A stretch of 64,000 bases of DNA from UBA9655 sp963704475 (GCA_963704475.1 OY969900.1:310001-374000); one strand, 5' to 3'. Counted from the first letter of the stretch, positions 25,995-35,001 are shown. Notes: generated by a model from the letters alone, not told the origin. Made by a program: numbers and translations.

Positions 25995-26698
25995 AAGCAG
26001 TTATATTAGCGGGTGGTCTTGGAATGCGCATCCGACCATTTACAAAAGTTATCCCAAAACCATTGCTGCCGATTGGTGAGAAGTCAGTGCTCGAAGTCCA
26101 GATAAATCAATTAAAATCTGCTGGATTTAATGAAGTGTTCATCGCTACAAATTATATGGGAGACTACATCGAGCGATTTCTTGGTGATGGCTCAGATTTT
26201 GGAGTAAAATTAAAATTTAGCAAAGAAAAGAAGCCGTTGGGAAGCGTCGGTCCTTTGTCCTTGTTAAAAGGGGAATTGACTGAACCCTTTATCGTAATGA
26301 ATGGAGATATTTTGAGCCTCATTGACTATAAGAAGTTTTTTGATTTTTCTCTCAAAAAAAATGCAATGCTCACTCTAGCAATTAAAAAACATGTAACTCC
26401 CTATGCTTTTGGAAATATTTTTTTTCAGGAAGATCATGTTACGGGGTTAGAAGAAAAGTCAGATATTATTAGATATATTATGGCTGGTATTTACGTGATG
26501 ACTCCAGAGATATTTGAGTACATACCCGAGGAGAAAACATACGGTATGGATGATCTGATACGAACAATGTTGGATAAAGATGTTCATATTATAAAATATT
26601 TAATGAATGAATATTGGATAGATATTGGTAGAGTTGATGATTATGAAGAAGCGAATGCATTTTATAACGAACATCTTAAAGAAGTTAGTAATTTTTAA
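25991..26698 (+). CDS. Sugar-1-phosphate nucleotidyltransferase
   Basis: This 235-aa enzyme activates a sugar phosphate with an NTP. It has the signature AVILAGGLGMRIRPFTKVIP followed by KPLLPIG, then VMNGDIL (metal-binding Asp), and a C-terminal YWIDIGRVDDYEEAN that closes the active site. The length and YWIDIGRVDDY motif fit GlmU/RfbA/ManC-like short pyrophosphorylases (HddC/NagB-type). The nucleotide and sugar cannot be told. It overlaps the DUF2304 gene by 4 bp and belongs to the polysaccharide operon. Confidence 0.92.
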   Translation: MKAVILAGGLGMRIRPFTKVIPKPLLPIGEKSVLEVQINQLKSAGFNEVFIATNYMGDYIERFLGDGSDFGVKLKFSKEKKPLGSVGPLSLLKGELTEPFIVMNGDILSLIDYKKFFDFSLKKNAMLTLAIKKHVTPYAFGNIFFQEDHVTGLEEKSDIIRYIMAGIYVMTPEIFEYIPEEKTYGMDDLIRTMLDKDVHIIKYLMNEYWIDIGRVDDYEEANAFYNEHLKEVSNF

Positions 26699-26772
26699 AA
26701 AATATTATAAACAATAATGAGAATATTTTTTATTAAATTTTATTTCTGTATATCTAAAATATATGAGAGTTA

Positions 26773-28251
26773 ATGTCTGGAAATAATAATCCCCTTGAGC
26801 TCGAAAACAAAAAAATAGATAATTTTTTGTCGGCTAACACATCAAGAAAGACCGTCGTTGTGCAGGGCGTAGGATTTGTTGGGTCTGCGATGTTGATTGC
26901 TTTGGCGCGCGCAAAAGATGAAAATAATAATTTATTGTATAATGTGATTGGGCTTGACTTAAAAGATAACTATGAAAAAATTCAAGTGATTAATGAGGGG
27001 AAGCCTCCCATTGTTTCTTTAGATCAGAGTATTTCTGAGGGATACAAAAGTGCAAAACAAAATGGCAATTTATTTGCTACCTACAGTGAATATGCTTATC
27101 AGTTTGCAGACATTGTTGTTATAAGTATAAATCTAGATATCAAAAAAAAGAGAGTTGGTATTACTAAAGACTATCTATTTGATTTTAATGATTTCTCAAG
27201 GTCTATTTATTCTGTAGCAAAAAATATCCGAGAAGAAACTCTTATCTTGTTAGAAACAACTGTACCGCCTGGTACGACTGAAAAAGTTGTTTACCCTATT
27301 TTTAAGAAAGCGTTCTTGGAGAGAAAGTTAGATATCAACAATGTTTACCTTGGATATTCCTATGAACGGGTTATGCCAGGCAAGAACTACCTTAATTCTA
27401 TAATAAATAATCATCGTGTTATGTCTGGAATAAATCCTTGTTCAAAAGATAAAATTAGGGAATTTCTTGAAACGTTTACTAACACAAAAGAATTTCCTTT
27501 GTATGAACTACATTCCACAACTGCGGCTGAAACGGCGAAGGTATTGGAAAATTCTTTTAGAGCAATGAATATTGCCTTTGTTCAAGAGTGGACAGAATAT
27601 GCTCAAGACCTCAATGTTGATTTATTTGAAGTAATCAATGCAATCAGAGTGCGCTCTACACATCAAAACTTGATGTTCCCTGGCTTTGGAGTTGGAGGGT
27701 ATTGTTTAACAAAAGACTCCTTGTTGGCGGATTGGTCTTGGAGGAATTTTTTGTCGTCTAGTAACCATCTTAAAATGTCTCTTAATGCTGTTGAAACCAA
27801 TGACTTAATGCCATTATATACTTTCAGTCTTTTAAAAAAAGAATTTCCAACATTGGAAAATTTAAATGTTTCAATTATGGGACTGTCCTATTTGCCTGGT
27901 GTTGCAGATACTCGCTACTCTCCGACAGAGTTATTTTATGATAGCTGCCTAGCTGAAGGGGCTTTCGTTAATGTTCACGACACACTCGTAGACTTTTGGT
28001 ACGAAAAAAATCTATCAATAACTAATGATTTGGAGGTTTTTTCGCAATCATCTCAACATGATGTCGTTGTATTTTCAATTGCACATAAAGAGTATGTGGC
28101 ATTATCTTCACAGGAGCTCGTTCGGTTGTTTGAAGGCGTAAAACTTGTTATTGATGCTTCTAATACAATCAATGATTCGGTCGCTGTTGATTTATTGAGG
28201 AACGGGATTAAAGTTTTGGGAGTTGGAAAGGGGCATTGGAAAGACCTTTAA
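26773..28251 (+). CDS. UDP-glucose/GDP-mannose dehydrogenase family protein
   Basis: This 492-aa NAD-dependent enzyme should oxidise an NDP-sugar at C6 to a uronic acid. The N-terminal Rossmann motif is VVVQGVGFVGSAML; LLETTVPPGTTEKVV follows. The catalytic Cys lies in FPGFGVGGYCLTKDSLL, and the conserved Lys in TAAETAKVLENSFRAMNIAF. The C-domain (SIMGLSYLPGVADTRYSP) is complete. Compared with WecC/Ugd of about 430 aa it is longer by an N-terminal extension and some insertions. It is the last gene of the cluster, followed by IS relics, so a downstream part of the operon may be lost. Confidence 0.9.
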   Translation: MSGNNNPLELENKKIDNFLSANTSRKTVVVQGVGFVGSAMLIALARAKDENNNLLYNVIGLDLKDNYEKIQVINEGKPPIVSLDQSISEGYKSAKQNGNLFATYSEYAYQFADIVVISINLDIKKKRVGITKDYLFDFNDFSRSIYSVAKNIREETLILLETTVPPGTTEKVVYPIFKKAFLERKLDINNVYLGYSYERVMPGKNYLNSIINNHRVMSGINPCSKDKIREFLETFTNTKEFPLYELHSTTAAETAKVLENSFRAMNIAFVQEWTEYAQDLNVDLFEVINAIRVRSTHQNLMFPGFGVGGYCLTKDSLLADWSWRNFLSSSNHLKMSLNAVETNDLMPLYTFSLLKKEFPTLENLNVSIMGLSYLPGVADTRYSPTELFYDSCLAEGAFVNVHDTLVDFWYEKNLSITNDLEVFSQSSQHDVVVFSIAHKEYVALSSQELVRLFEGVKLVIDASNTINDSVAVDLLRNGIKVLGVGKGHWKDL

Positions 28252-28381
28252 TTTAGCATCAAAGAAAAAGAACACGGTAAACGCATCTAAATGATAGAGA
28301 GTCGACCGTTAAAAAGGCCATAAGACAACACCAGATTTTGCTAAAATTCTGATCAGAAACTTGCAAAACTGGATAAGAAAA
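28252..28381. other. Intergenic stretch after the polysaccharide operon
   Basis: This is short non-coding sequence between the dehydrogenase gene and the IS5 relic. I see no clear terminator or open frame. Confidence 0.35.
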
Positions 28382-28605
28382 ATGCGCCCAAAACAGCAGA
28401 TTGATGTTGGTCAGCAAGACCTCTTCGTAATCGTTTGGATCAAATTATCGATTTAATCCACCCCCCTCAGTTGCCTCACCACGCTTGTGGATTGGAAGCG
28501 TTTATATAAGGAATTTGCGGTTTATTATTCTAACGTTGGCAGAAAAGCTCTCCCGATTCGCTTAATGGTTGGCCTCCATTTGCTGAAACATATCTATCCT
28601 AAATT
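28382..28605 (+). pseudogene. IS5-family transposase relic (N-terminal)
   Basis: The DNA reads MRPKQQIDVGQQDLF. After a frameshift it continues RNRLDQIIDLIH, and in another frame LTTLVDWKRLYKEFAVYY, SNVGRKALPIRLMVGLHLLK and HIY. This is the N-terminal DUF772-type region of IS5 transposases. The catalytic part is missing and at least two frameshifts are present, so it is dead. Confidence 0.7.
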
Positions 28606-28677
28606 CCCGAGGATTTTATAATTATGCTTAGCCTGCAGGGATAATTTTTAGGTTTTTGATACAAACTTGCAAATAAA

Positions 28678-28704
28678 ATACCCCGCCGCAAGCGGACGGG
28701 GTAT
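28678..28704. repeat. GC-rich hairpin
   Basis: ATACCCCGCCGC and GCGGACGGGGTAT form a near-perfect stem with a 2-base loop in otherwise AT-rich DNA. Further hairpin-like sequence (GCAGCAAGCTGC) lies at about 28733-28745. The lack of a T-run and the distance from any gene make a palindromic dispersed repeat more likely than a terminator. Confidence 0.5.
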
Positions 28705-28820
28705 TGATTTCAGTTAGCTTCAGTAAGGTTTACGCAGCAAGCTGCGAGGAATTAACCCGGAGGGATTAAATATCTTCCGTCGATATTTACTCACTAGCCA
28801 GGGCGATTCGATACAATTAA

Positions 28821-30055
28821 TTAAGTAGACAGTTTAAATACTGCGTCTATTTTTATGGCGTTTTCAATAAGTATTCCTCTTATTGAAGGTGATTTTTTAG
28901 AATTAAAGTTGAAATTTTTTCGAATAATATTGAGAGCGAGACTGATGCACGTGGAGAAAATGGTTGGATTAATATGACGTTTGGATGCATCCTCAGAGAA
29001 ACTAACGTCTTTGACATAGTTGAGTCCGTTTTCAATGAGCCAATGATCACGAATATAGGTTGCGTAGTTCCTGGCTGTTAATAAATCATTGCAAACATAA
29101 ATGGGCTCTTCAACGCTTGTGTTTCCTCCCTTTATTTCACGAACGCGATGCACGCGTATCATCTGCTTAATTGCTTTCCATTCTGGAAATTTCCGAAGAC
29201 ACGGCTGCGCGTCAAATACGTCATAGATACGCTTTTCTATTCGACCATGAGCGCACTCCCACTCAGACTCGAATTGATCAAGGGGCTGCCCAATTTTTAT
29301 TCCATGCGCCAGCTGCTTCCGGAGGGTTTCTTGATTGTCCTTCACTTGCGTAATGAGAGTGACGTTCGCGTTTTTGGCTGCTTCGAATGTTTTTTTTGGC
29401 AATGCAGAGCATCAACAGTGACGATGCTCCCTGCCAGAGGCAGAGACGCCAAAAGCTCCTGCATGACTGGAATCTCGTGCTCTTTTTCAGCTATGGGGAT
29501 GTGCCCAAGGACTATTTTATCAAAGGTCGAAAAAATCTCAAACAGCTGAATGGCCTTTTGGTTTTTGAGGTTTTGAAAGCTTCCCCTTAATGTTTTACCA
29601 TCAAAACTTATGTGTTTACCCGCTGGTGTTTCTGATAACAGGCTTGAGTATGCACGAAAAGTTTCCTCAAACCGCCCATGAATAACACCTATCAAAATGG
29701 TACGAACACTGGTGTACCCTGGGGCTTTTCGCCATTTGATTCCGTAGACTTCCTTGAGTTTTTCAAAATGTGTACTGATAAACCTAGAGACATCCTTATA
29801 CCACTTATCAATCAAGTGGCAGACAAAACTGGGTTGCTTCGTCGCCTTCGGCTCCTCGCAATGACGCCAATTTCCGTCATTGCGAGCGAAGCGAAGCAAT
29901 CCAGAATATCCACCTATTGAATGCGAAATGGTATTATAATTCTTCGCATTTGATAAAATAGCTAAAACCGTAAATAACAGGATGTGGGGAAGATCGTACT
30001 GTCGAGCTTGGCGATCACGTTGATCTGGTATTTCTTTTAGAAAATCTAGTAACAT
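28821..30055 (-). pseudogene. ISAs1-family transposase, frameshifted, with inserted repeat
   Basis: The N-terminal part (minus strand, 30055 down to 29342) starts MLLDFLKEIPDQRDRQARQY and includes HISFDGKTLRGSF and SIVTVDALHCQKK. The frame then shifts near 29390 and continues as KTFEAAKNANVTLITQVKDN to HWLIENGLNYVKDVSF and ALNIIRKNFNF. Together they make a complete ISAs1 protein. Between ISHSIGG and HLIDKWYKDV an extra stretch (YSGLLRFARNDGNWRHCEEP and following) is encoded by a palindromic repeat that keeps the frame open. The downstream frameshift should make the gene inactive. Confidence 0.85.
29831..29903. repeat. Palindromic repeat inside the ISAs1 transposase
   Basis: GGTTGCTTCGTCGCC with GGCTCCTCGCAATGACG forms one arm. 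CGTCATTGCGAGCGAAGCG with AAGCAATCC forms the other. The arms are separated by about 8 bases. This CATTGCGAG/GAAGCAATCC type is a widespread bacterial dispersed repeat. Here it was inserted in frame and is translated as LLRFARNDGNWRHCEEPKAT. Confidence 0.85.
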
Positions 30056-30153
30056 GGGGTTCTACTCCATTTATTATTAATTCTCTAAAAGTATATCAAA
30101 AAATTATTCGAAACTCTATGCTAAATTTATTTGCATTGAATCACCCTGGGGAG

Positions 30154-31035
30154 TTACTTCACTTGAGCATTTTTCTCAACATATTCAATGATTTTACCCG
30201 CAACATCTATTTTAGTTGCCTTTTCAATGCCTTCAAGGCCAGGGGAGGAATTCACCTCCATCACAACGGGCCCACGGTTTGAACGAAGCATATCTACTCC
30301 GCATACATTAAGACCCAAAAGCATGGCGCTGCGTACAGCAATAGATCGTTCTTCTGACGTAATGTCTTCAATGATGGCTGTTCCTCCCCGATGAAGATTT
30401 GATCTAAAGTCTCCAGCAGGACTTGTTCGTTTCATAGAAGCAACGACCTCGCCATTAATAACAAGGCAGCGAATATCCATGGCGTTAGCTTCTTTAATAT
30501 ACTCTTGAACCAGAATATTGACGTTTACCTCTCGAAAAGCCTCAATCACACTGCGGGCAGAAGGAAGGGTTTCTCCGAGGACAACCCCAAGGCCTTGCGT
30601 TCCTTCTAATAGTTTAATGATGACAGGGGCTCCTCCTACCATATTAATCATATCGTCTGTATATTTTGTCGAATGGGCAAAGGCGGTTACAGGAAGACCA
30701 ATGCCGTTTTGAGACAGAATTTGCATGGACTGTAATTTATCCCGTGCCCGTCCAATAGAGATAGAGTCATTAATCGACCATATACCCATGATTTCAAGCT
30801 GCCGTAGAACAGCCAATCCATACATTGTAACAGATGCGCCAATGCGCGGAATAACAGCATCATAATGTTCAAGAGTTTGGCCTTTATATTTAATCTGAGG
30901 GTGGTGAGTTTCGATATTCATATAGACTTGAAGGGTATCAATAATATCAAGGCGATGGCCGCGCGCAAGGGCCGCTTCCACAAGGCGCTGATGGGAATAA
31001 AGGTGGGGGTTTCTAGCCATCATAAGAATTTTCAT
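30154..31035 (-). CDS. rimK: Ribosomal protein S6--L-glutamate ligase (RimK)
   Basis: This 293-aa ATP-grasp enzyme adds glutamates to the C-terminus of ribosomal protein S6 in model bacteria. It starts MKILMMARNPHLYSHQRLVE and shows IPRIGASVTMYGLAVLRQLE (N-domain), KLLEGTQGLGVVLGE (nucleotide loop), VQEYIKEANAMDIRCLVI and the metal-binding VMEVNSSPGLEGIE. Length and motifs fit RimK closely. Its stop lies 4 bp from the right end of the ISAs1 element, which just missed it. The RimB-like protease gene lies 170 bp upstream on the same strand, the usual rimB-rimK pairing. Confidence 0.93.
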   Translation of the reverse strand: MKILMMARNPHLYSHQRLVEAALARGHRLDIIDTLQVYMNIETHHPQIKYKGQTLEHYDAVIPRIGASVTMYGLAVLRQLEIMGIWSINDSISIGRARDKLQSMQILSQNGIGLPVTAFAHSTKYTDDMINMVGGAPVIIKLLEGTQGLGVVLGETLPSARSVIEAFREVNVNILVQEYIKEANAMDIRCLVINGEVVASMKRTSPAGDFRSNLHRGGTAIIEDITSEERSIAVRSAMLLGLNVCGVDMLRSNRGPVVMEVNSSPGLEGIEKATKIDVAGKIIEYVEKNAQVK

Positions 31036-31205
31036 ATACTCTTCGCCTTGTCTGTTTCAGAGTTGTTGTCCATTGGGTTTCGCCCTCTGTTACGTATAAA
31101 GAATACGCTCATCGGGTTCGCCACTCGGGCTCCTACCCAGTTCCTCGATTTTCGAGGACAAGCCTTGAAATCCTTTGAGTACAAAATCAGTTTGCCTGAA
31201 AATTT

Positions 31206-31670
31206 TTACTTTTTTGTTAATGGTGTTTTGCGACTTAAGAGAAAAGAATGAGCAGGGTCAACAAGAATATAGTTTTTTAAAGCATCACGTCCAATAAGCA
31301 TGCGAAACCCCATTTCATCGCGCTTGGCCAAAGAGATCTCAACAGATGAGGAAAAGTCTCCTATTGTTAAAGTGGTGCAGATAATATAGCGCTGTTGACT
31401 ATGCCCTGTTGAACTTGTTATCCAACGATAATCCGCGATAGGCGCTGTACACCTATGGATGATGGTATCGTTATCTTGGAGGGGGTGAATATCAAACTGC
31501 ACCCACTCCTGCCCCATAGAGGTGAACGGCAAAATACCGAAAGCATGAAGAGACGATGTCTTCGCCCCTGTATCAATCTTTACTTTGATTCCTTCAACAC
31601 CAAGATGGGGGAGGGCGGCCCATTCTCTCCATCCCGCAATTAATTTTTTCTTCTTTTCTCTGTGTTTCAT
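31206..31670 (-). CDS. RimB-like retropepsin / putative ATP-dependent zinc protease
   Basis: This 154-aa protein has the family's IAGWREWAALPHLGVEGIKV segment followed by KIDTGAKTSSLHA, where DTGAKTS is the aspartic-protease-like active loop. The C-terminal MLIGRDALKNYILVDPAHS is also typical (Zn_protease/RimB family). In Pseudomonas the homologue RimB acts with RimK on modified ribosomal protein S6. Its ATG overlaps the stop of the upstream HIT gene by 4 bp, so it is co-expressed with it. Confidence 0.88.
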   Translation of the reverse strand: MKHREKKKKLIAGWREWAALPHLGVEGIKVKIDTGAKTSSLHAFGILPFTSMGQEWVQFDIHPLQDNDTIIHRCTAPIADYRWITSSTGHSQQRYIICTTLTIGDFSSSVEISLAKRDEMGFRMLIGRDALKNYILVDPAHSFLLSRKTPLTKK

Positions 31671-32029
31671 TCTTCTGGCAACATATGACCCAAAGGTCGT
31701 CCCGCGAAGATGTGGACATGATAATGGGGCACCTCTTGCCCTCCGTGCACCCCTTGGTTTGATAGAAGCCGAAAACCCTTTTCTTGTAGGTTAAAGGCTT
31801 GGATAACATGGTGGATCGCCTTGGTAAATTCAACAATTTGCTGGGGGGAGGCTTTTTCTGCAAAGTCATCAAATGAAACAAATTCCCCCTTGGGGATAAC
31901 CAACACATGAAAAGGAGCTTTGGGGTGAATGTCATAAAACGCTAAGGCATTGTTATTTTCATAGATAATGCTTGCTGGAATTTCTTTTCTGAGAATACGG
32001 GCAAAGATATTGTTTGGATCGTAGGTCAT
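31667..32029 (-). CDS. HIT-family (HINT-type) nucleotide-binding protein
   Basis: The ATG at 32029 (MTYDPNNIFARILRKEIPAS) is chosen because GAGAGGA lies just upstream; an in-frame ATG 30 bp earlier has no such site. The 119-aa protein carries the histidine triad HYHVHI near its C-terminus and NQGVHGGQEVPHYHVHIFAG as in HINT phosphoramidases. YDIHPKAPFHVLVIPK is the central family block. These proteins hydrolyse AMP-lysine or AMP-amine substrates. It is coupled to the RimB-like gene by a 4-bp overlap. Confidence 0.92.
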   Translation of the reverse strand: MTYDPNNIFARILRKEIPASIIYENNNALAFYDIHPKAPFHVLVIPKGEFVSFDDFAEKASPQQIVEFTKAIHHVIQAFNLQEKGFRLLSNQGVHGGQEVPHYHVHIFAGRPLGHMLPEE

Positions 32030-32043
32030 GGGGTCCTCTCTTT

Positions 32044-32122
32044 GTCGTCCTGAATTCATTTCGGGATTCCATTGTTATGGTGTCTCGTTGTCACGAGGTC
32101 CTGAAACGAGCTCAGGATGACA
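32044..32122. repeat. Imperfect palindromic repeat, copy 2
   Basis: The arms GTCCTGAATTCATTTCGGGA and CCTGAAACGAGCTCAGGATG pair over a loop of about 35 bases. It belongs to the same family as the repeat at 2995-3071. Here it lies upstream of the HIT gene, where it would be in the 5' leader. Confidence 0.7.
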
Positions 32123-32250
32123 ATATATTTCTAAAAACTAACCACCAGTACCTATACAGCTACACTTCTCTAAGTTTACATTTATCACTATAACATAACT
32201 GTATATAAAGTCAAATTCTTTATTCAGTTTTAATTGCCCATTTGCAGAAT

Positions 32251-32460
32251 TTATTTGCATTTATGCAGAATTAGAGTTTTGTGGGGTAGATGCAAAACAG
32301 CAGAGGCGAACATCTCATCAGTCCAAAGAAGGGCCTCAGGATCAGACTGAGCTGCGGCTTCGATGTCTTCCTCTGACAACATAGCCTTTACTTTCTTCCA
32401 ATCTGTTTGTCCCTTAGGAAGAGTGTGCCGCGTACATCGAACGATATCTTTGTCTTTCAT
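32251..32460 (-). CDS. BrnA-like antitoxin homologue, C-terminally truncated orphan
   Basis: The 69-aa product (IVRCTRHTLPKGQTDWKKVK, LSEEDIEAAAQSDPEALLW) follows the N-terminal pattern of the BrnA/COG3514 family: a TDW motif, then acidic DEE-ID-type residues. Intact members continue with a ribbon-helix-helix part of the type ISLRxDxDVLxWFK. Here the frame ends LPHKTLILHKCK just where that would begin. No BrnT-like toxin lies next to it. It sits 3 bp downstream of lepA on the same strand. It is probably a decaying orphan; the family call is moderate. Confidence 0.55.
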   Translation of the reverse strand: MKDKDIVRCTRHTLPKGQTDWKKVKAMLSEEDIEAAAQSDPEALLWTDEMFASAVLHLPHKTLILHKCK

Positions 32461-32463
32461 CTT

Positions 32464-34266
32464 TTAATCCTCTCCCATCTTCAACGCGGCAAGGAAGGCT
32501 GATTGGGGGATTTCAACATTTCCGATCTGCCGCATTCGTTTCTTGCCTTCTTTTTGTTTATCCAGGAGCTTCCGTTTCCGGCTAACGTCTCCTCCATAGC
32601 ATTTTGCAGTCACATCTTTGCGGAGGGCGGAAACGGTTTCGCGCGCAATAACTTTGCCGCCAATGGCAGCTTGAATGGCGATTTTAAAAAGCTGACGGGG
32701 GATAAGATCCTTTAATTTACTGCAAAGCACGCGCCCGCGGGCTTCGGCGTGCGATCTGTGAACAATTGTGGAGAGGGCATCTACGGGCTCTCCATTCACA
32801 AGAATGGACAACTTCACGAGCTGACCCTCCTCGTACCCATCGATGTGGTAGTCAAAGCTTGCATAGCCTCGACTGACAGATTTTAAGCGATCATAAAAAT
32901 CAAAGACAACCTCGTTCAAGGGGAGGCGATAGACAACCATCGCTCGATTTCCCACATAGGTTAGATCCAGTTGGATGCCTCGCCTTTCTGTACAAAGAGT
33001 CAGGACGGATCCCAAATAGGTATCGGGAACAAGAATGGTCGCTTTAATCCAGGGCTCTTCTATCTTAGCAATCCGCATCACCTCAGGCATATCAGCCGGG
33101 TTGTGGAGCTCAAGGTGATCCCCATTTGTCATCGTGATCTTATAGACAACGCTGGGCGCGGTTGTGACAAGGTCCAGGTTAAACTCACGCTCTAAGCGTT
33201 CTTGAATAATTTCAAGGTGAAGAAGGCCTAAAAATCCGCACCGAAACCCAAATCCAAGGGCCGCTGAGGATTCTGGCTCAAACATAAAGCTTGCGTCATT
33301 GAGGCGTAATTTTCCCAAACTTTCTCTTAAAACCTCAAACTCCGCCGCATCTGCGGGGAAAAGGCCACAGAAAACAACCGGGACGCTGGGTTTAAACCCG
33401 GGAAGAGGGGAGGGAGCTGGCCGTTTTTCTTCTGTAATCGTATCTCCCACATTGCAGTCCGCGACAGTTTTTATCCCTGCTGTAAAAAAACCAATTTCAC
33501 CAGGGTTGAGCGCTGATAGCACCTCCCGCTTTGGCGTAAAAACGCCAACCTGATCAACGGAATACAGAGATCCCTTCGCCATCATTTTAATCTTCATCCC
33601 TGGCTTTAAGATTCCGTCTACAATGCGCACCAGAATGATCACGCCCAAATACGCGTCATACCAACTGTCAATAAGTAGGGCTTTGAGGGGGGCTGTGGCA
33701 TCGCCCTTGGGGGCGGGGAGGCGATGGACAATGGCCTCAAGGACGTCTGGTATGCCTAGGCCTGATTTGGCGGATACAAGCAAGGCATCGCTTGCATCCA
33801 ACCCAATAACATCTTCAATTTGTTTTTTGACACGCTCCGGCTCTGCGGCAGGTAAATCGATCTTATTAAGAACAGGAATAATTTCATGATTATTATCAAT
33901 AGCTTGATAGACATTCGCCAGGGTTTGAGCTTCCACCCCTTGGCTTGCATCCACAACAAGAAGAGACCCCTCACAGGCCGCCAATGAGCGGCTCACCTCA
34001 TAAGCAAAATCCACGTGTCCAGGCGTGTCCATCAGGTTGAGTTGATAGGTTTCCCCATTTTTAGCTTTATACTGCAGGCGAACGGTTTGGGCTTTGATTG
34101 TAATGCCCCGCTCGCGTTCAATATCCATGGTATCGAGCACTTGCTCTTTAAGCTCACGCTCATCAAGGCCTCCACACAGTTGAATCAACCGATCCGCAAG
34201 GGTTGATTTTCCATGATCAATGTGGGCAATAATGGAAAAGTTTCGAATGTGGGATAAATCAGTCAT
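32464..34266 (-). CDS. lepA: Elongation factor 4 (LepA)
   Basis: The ATG at 34266 (MTDLSHIRNFSIIAHIDHG) gives 600 aa, the normal LepA length; an in-frame TTG 36 bp upstream is less likely. The GTPase motifs are complete: AHIDHGKS (G1), DTPGHVDF (G3), NKIDLP (G4) and SAKSG (G5). The LepA-specific C-terminal domain is present (KLLDKQKEGKKRMRQIGNVE). LepA is a membrane-associated translational GTPase that acts on stalled or assembling ribosomes. A BrnA-like orphan follows after 3 bp. Confidence 0.97.
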   Translation of the reverse strand: MTDLSHIRNFSIIAHIDHGKSTLADRLIQLCGGLDERELKEQVLDTMDIERERGITIKAQTVRLQYKAKNGETYQLNLMDTPGHVDFAYEVSRSLAACEGSLLVVDASQGVEAQTLANVYQAIDNNHEIIPVLNKIDLPAAEPERVKKQIEDVIGLDASDALLVSAKSGLGIPDVLEAIVHRLPAPKGDATAPLKALLIDSWYDAYLGVIILVRIVDGILKPGMKIKMMAKGSLYSVDQVGVFTPKREVLSALNPGEIGFFTAGIKTVADCNVGDTITEEKRPAPSPLPGFKPSVPVVFCGLFPADAAEFEVLRESLGKLRLNDASFMFEPESSAALGFGFRCGFLGLLHLEIIQERLEREFNLDLVTTAPSVVYKITMTNGDHLELHNPADMPEVMRIAKIEEPWIKATILVPDTYLGSVLTLCTERRGIQLDLTYVGNRAMVVYRLPLNEVVFDFYDRLKSVSRGYASFDYHIDGYEEGQLVKLSILVNGEPVDALSTIVHRSHAEARGRVLCSKLKDLIPRQLFKIAIQAAIGGKVIARETVSALRKDVTAKCYGGDVSRKRKLLDKQKEGKKRMRQIGNVEIPQSAFLAALKMGED

Positions 34267-34528
34267 AAGGTGGGTTATACCAGAGGGAAGTGCACAATTC
34301 AACTAACCCTTGACACCAATCCTTGTCAGCATTGGGCGTACTCTTTTTGTCATCCACGACTTACAAATCCTTCATTTTCTCGAAGAAAACGCTAGGATTT
34401 GTTGATCGGGGATTTTGCCTCCACCGACCAGATCCTCGATGAAGTTCCTATGATGCATTCACAGGGTGTGATTCTCCATTTAAAATTCTGATGCCTAACT
34501 TTCAGAAAAAATAAATGGAGAACATAAA
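34267..34528. other. Intergenic region upstream of lepA
   Basis: It lies between the divergent lepA and the IS110 relic. I see no gene or RNA. It should hold the lepA promoter. Confidence 0.35.
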
Positions 34529-34723
34529 ATGTCTAACAGAAGAGATTATACGGGGAAAGTAGTGTATATGGGGATAGATGTTCACAAAAAAACATACTGC
34601 TGTGTGAGTGTATGCGATAACGAAGTAATGAAACGCGATACGATACCTGCAAATCCAGAGCTTTTACTCTCTGACAGGAAAGCCACGCGTTTGACGCGTA
34701 GACCTACAAGGCTTGGCCTCTAG
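34529..34723 (+). pseudogene. IS110-family transposase, N-terminal fragment
   Basis: The frame begins MSNRRDYTGKVVYMGIDVHK, with the IS110 DEDD start motif (GIDVHKKTY), and breaks off after about 45 residues at NPELLL. Foreign sequence takes over there; it appears to be the left end of an IS200-type element. The normal transposase is over 300 aa. ATGGAGAAC precedes the start. Confidence 0.7.
34680..34722. repeat. Subterminal hairpin, probable IS200/IS605 left end
   Basis: AAGCC at the start and GGCTT at the end enclose an inner ACGCGTTTGACGCGT hairpin. IS200/IS605 elements use such imperfect subterminal palindromes instead of inverted repeats. It lies about 70 bp ahead of the tnpA relic and supports that identification. 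Confidence 0.45.
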
Positions 34724-34791
34724 ATTCAGTTAACGATGTTGTCGTAATTTTCCCGTTGGGCTTGGCGGTCCAAAAAAGAAAGGAAAATCAC

Positions 34792-35001
34792 ATGACAACA
34801 TCATCTTATGAAAGTCTAAGCCATTCGCGCTGGGACTGTAAATACCACATTGTGTTTGTACCAAAAAATAGAAAGCGAGTCTTGTATGGCAAGATTCGGA
34901 AGTTCTTGTGTCCCATAATGCACGAACTTGCCAAACAACGTAACAGCAAGATCTTGAAAGGATCTATGGTTCAAGATCATGTATCTCGTCTACTGTCCTA
35001 A
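34792..35001 (+). pseudogene. IS200/IS605-type TnpA (HUH transposase), truncated
   Basis: From MTTSSYESLSHSRWDCKYHI the product follows IS200 TnpA (HIVFVPKNRKRVLYGKIRKF, ILKGSMVQDHV). It then breaks off at SRLLS instead of continuing HIL/IPPK with the catalytic HUH pair and Tyr helix. AAAGGAAAATCAC precedes the ATG. It is too short to be active. Confidence 0.75.

Larger units (their letters stand above)
28798..30149 (-). mobile_element. ISAs1-family element, inactivated
   Basis: The terminal inverted repeats read CCAGGGCGATTCGATAC at the left and, on the other strand, CCAGGGTGATTCAATGC at the right end (30149 inward). They enclose a frameshifted ISAs1 transposase that itself carries a palindromic repeat. 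No clear target-site duplication is visible. Its right edge lies 4 bp from the rimK stop codon. Confidence 0.8.

Noticed and set aside
28678..28704. Terminator of the polysaccharide operon
   Set aside because: The hairpin is more than 400 bp from the last gene, beyond an IS5 relic, and lacks a T-run.
31036..31205. Possible RNA gene or repeat between rimK and the RimB-like gene
   Set aside because: The GC-rich stretch has small hairpins (CCTCGATTTTCGAGG) but no tRNA or known RNA pattern, and no second copy in this window.
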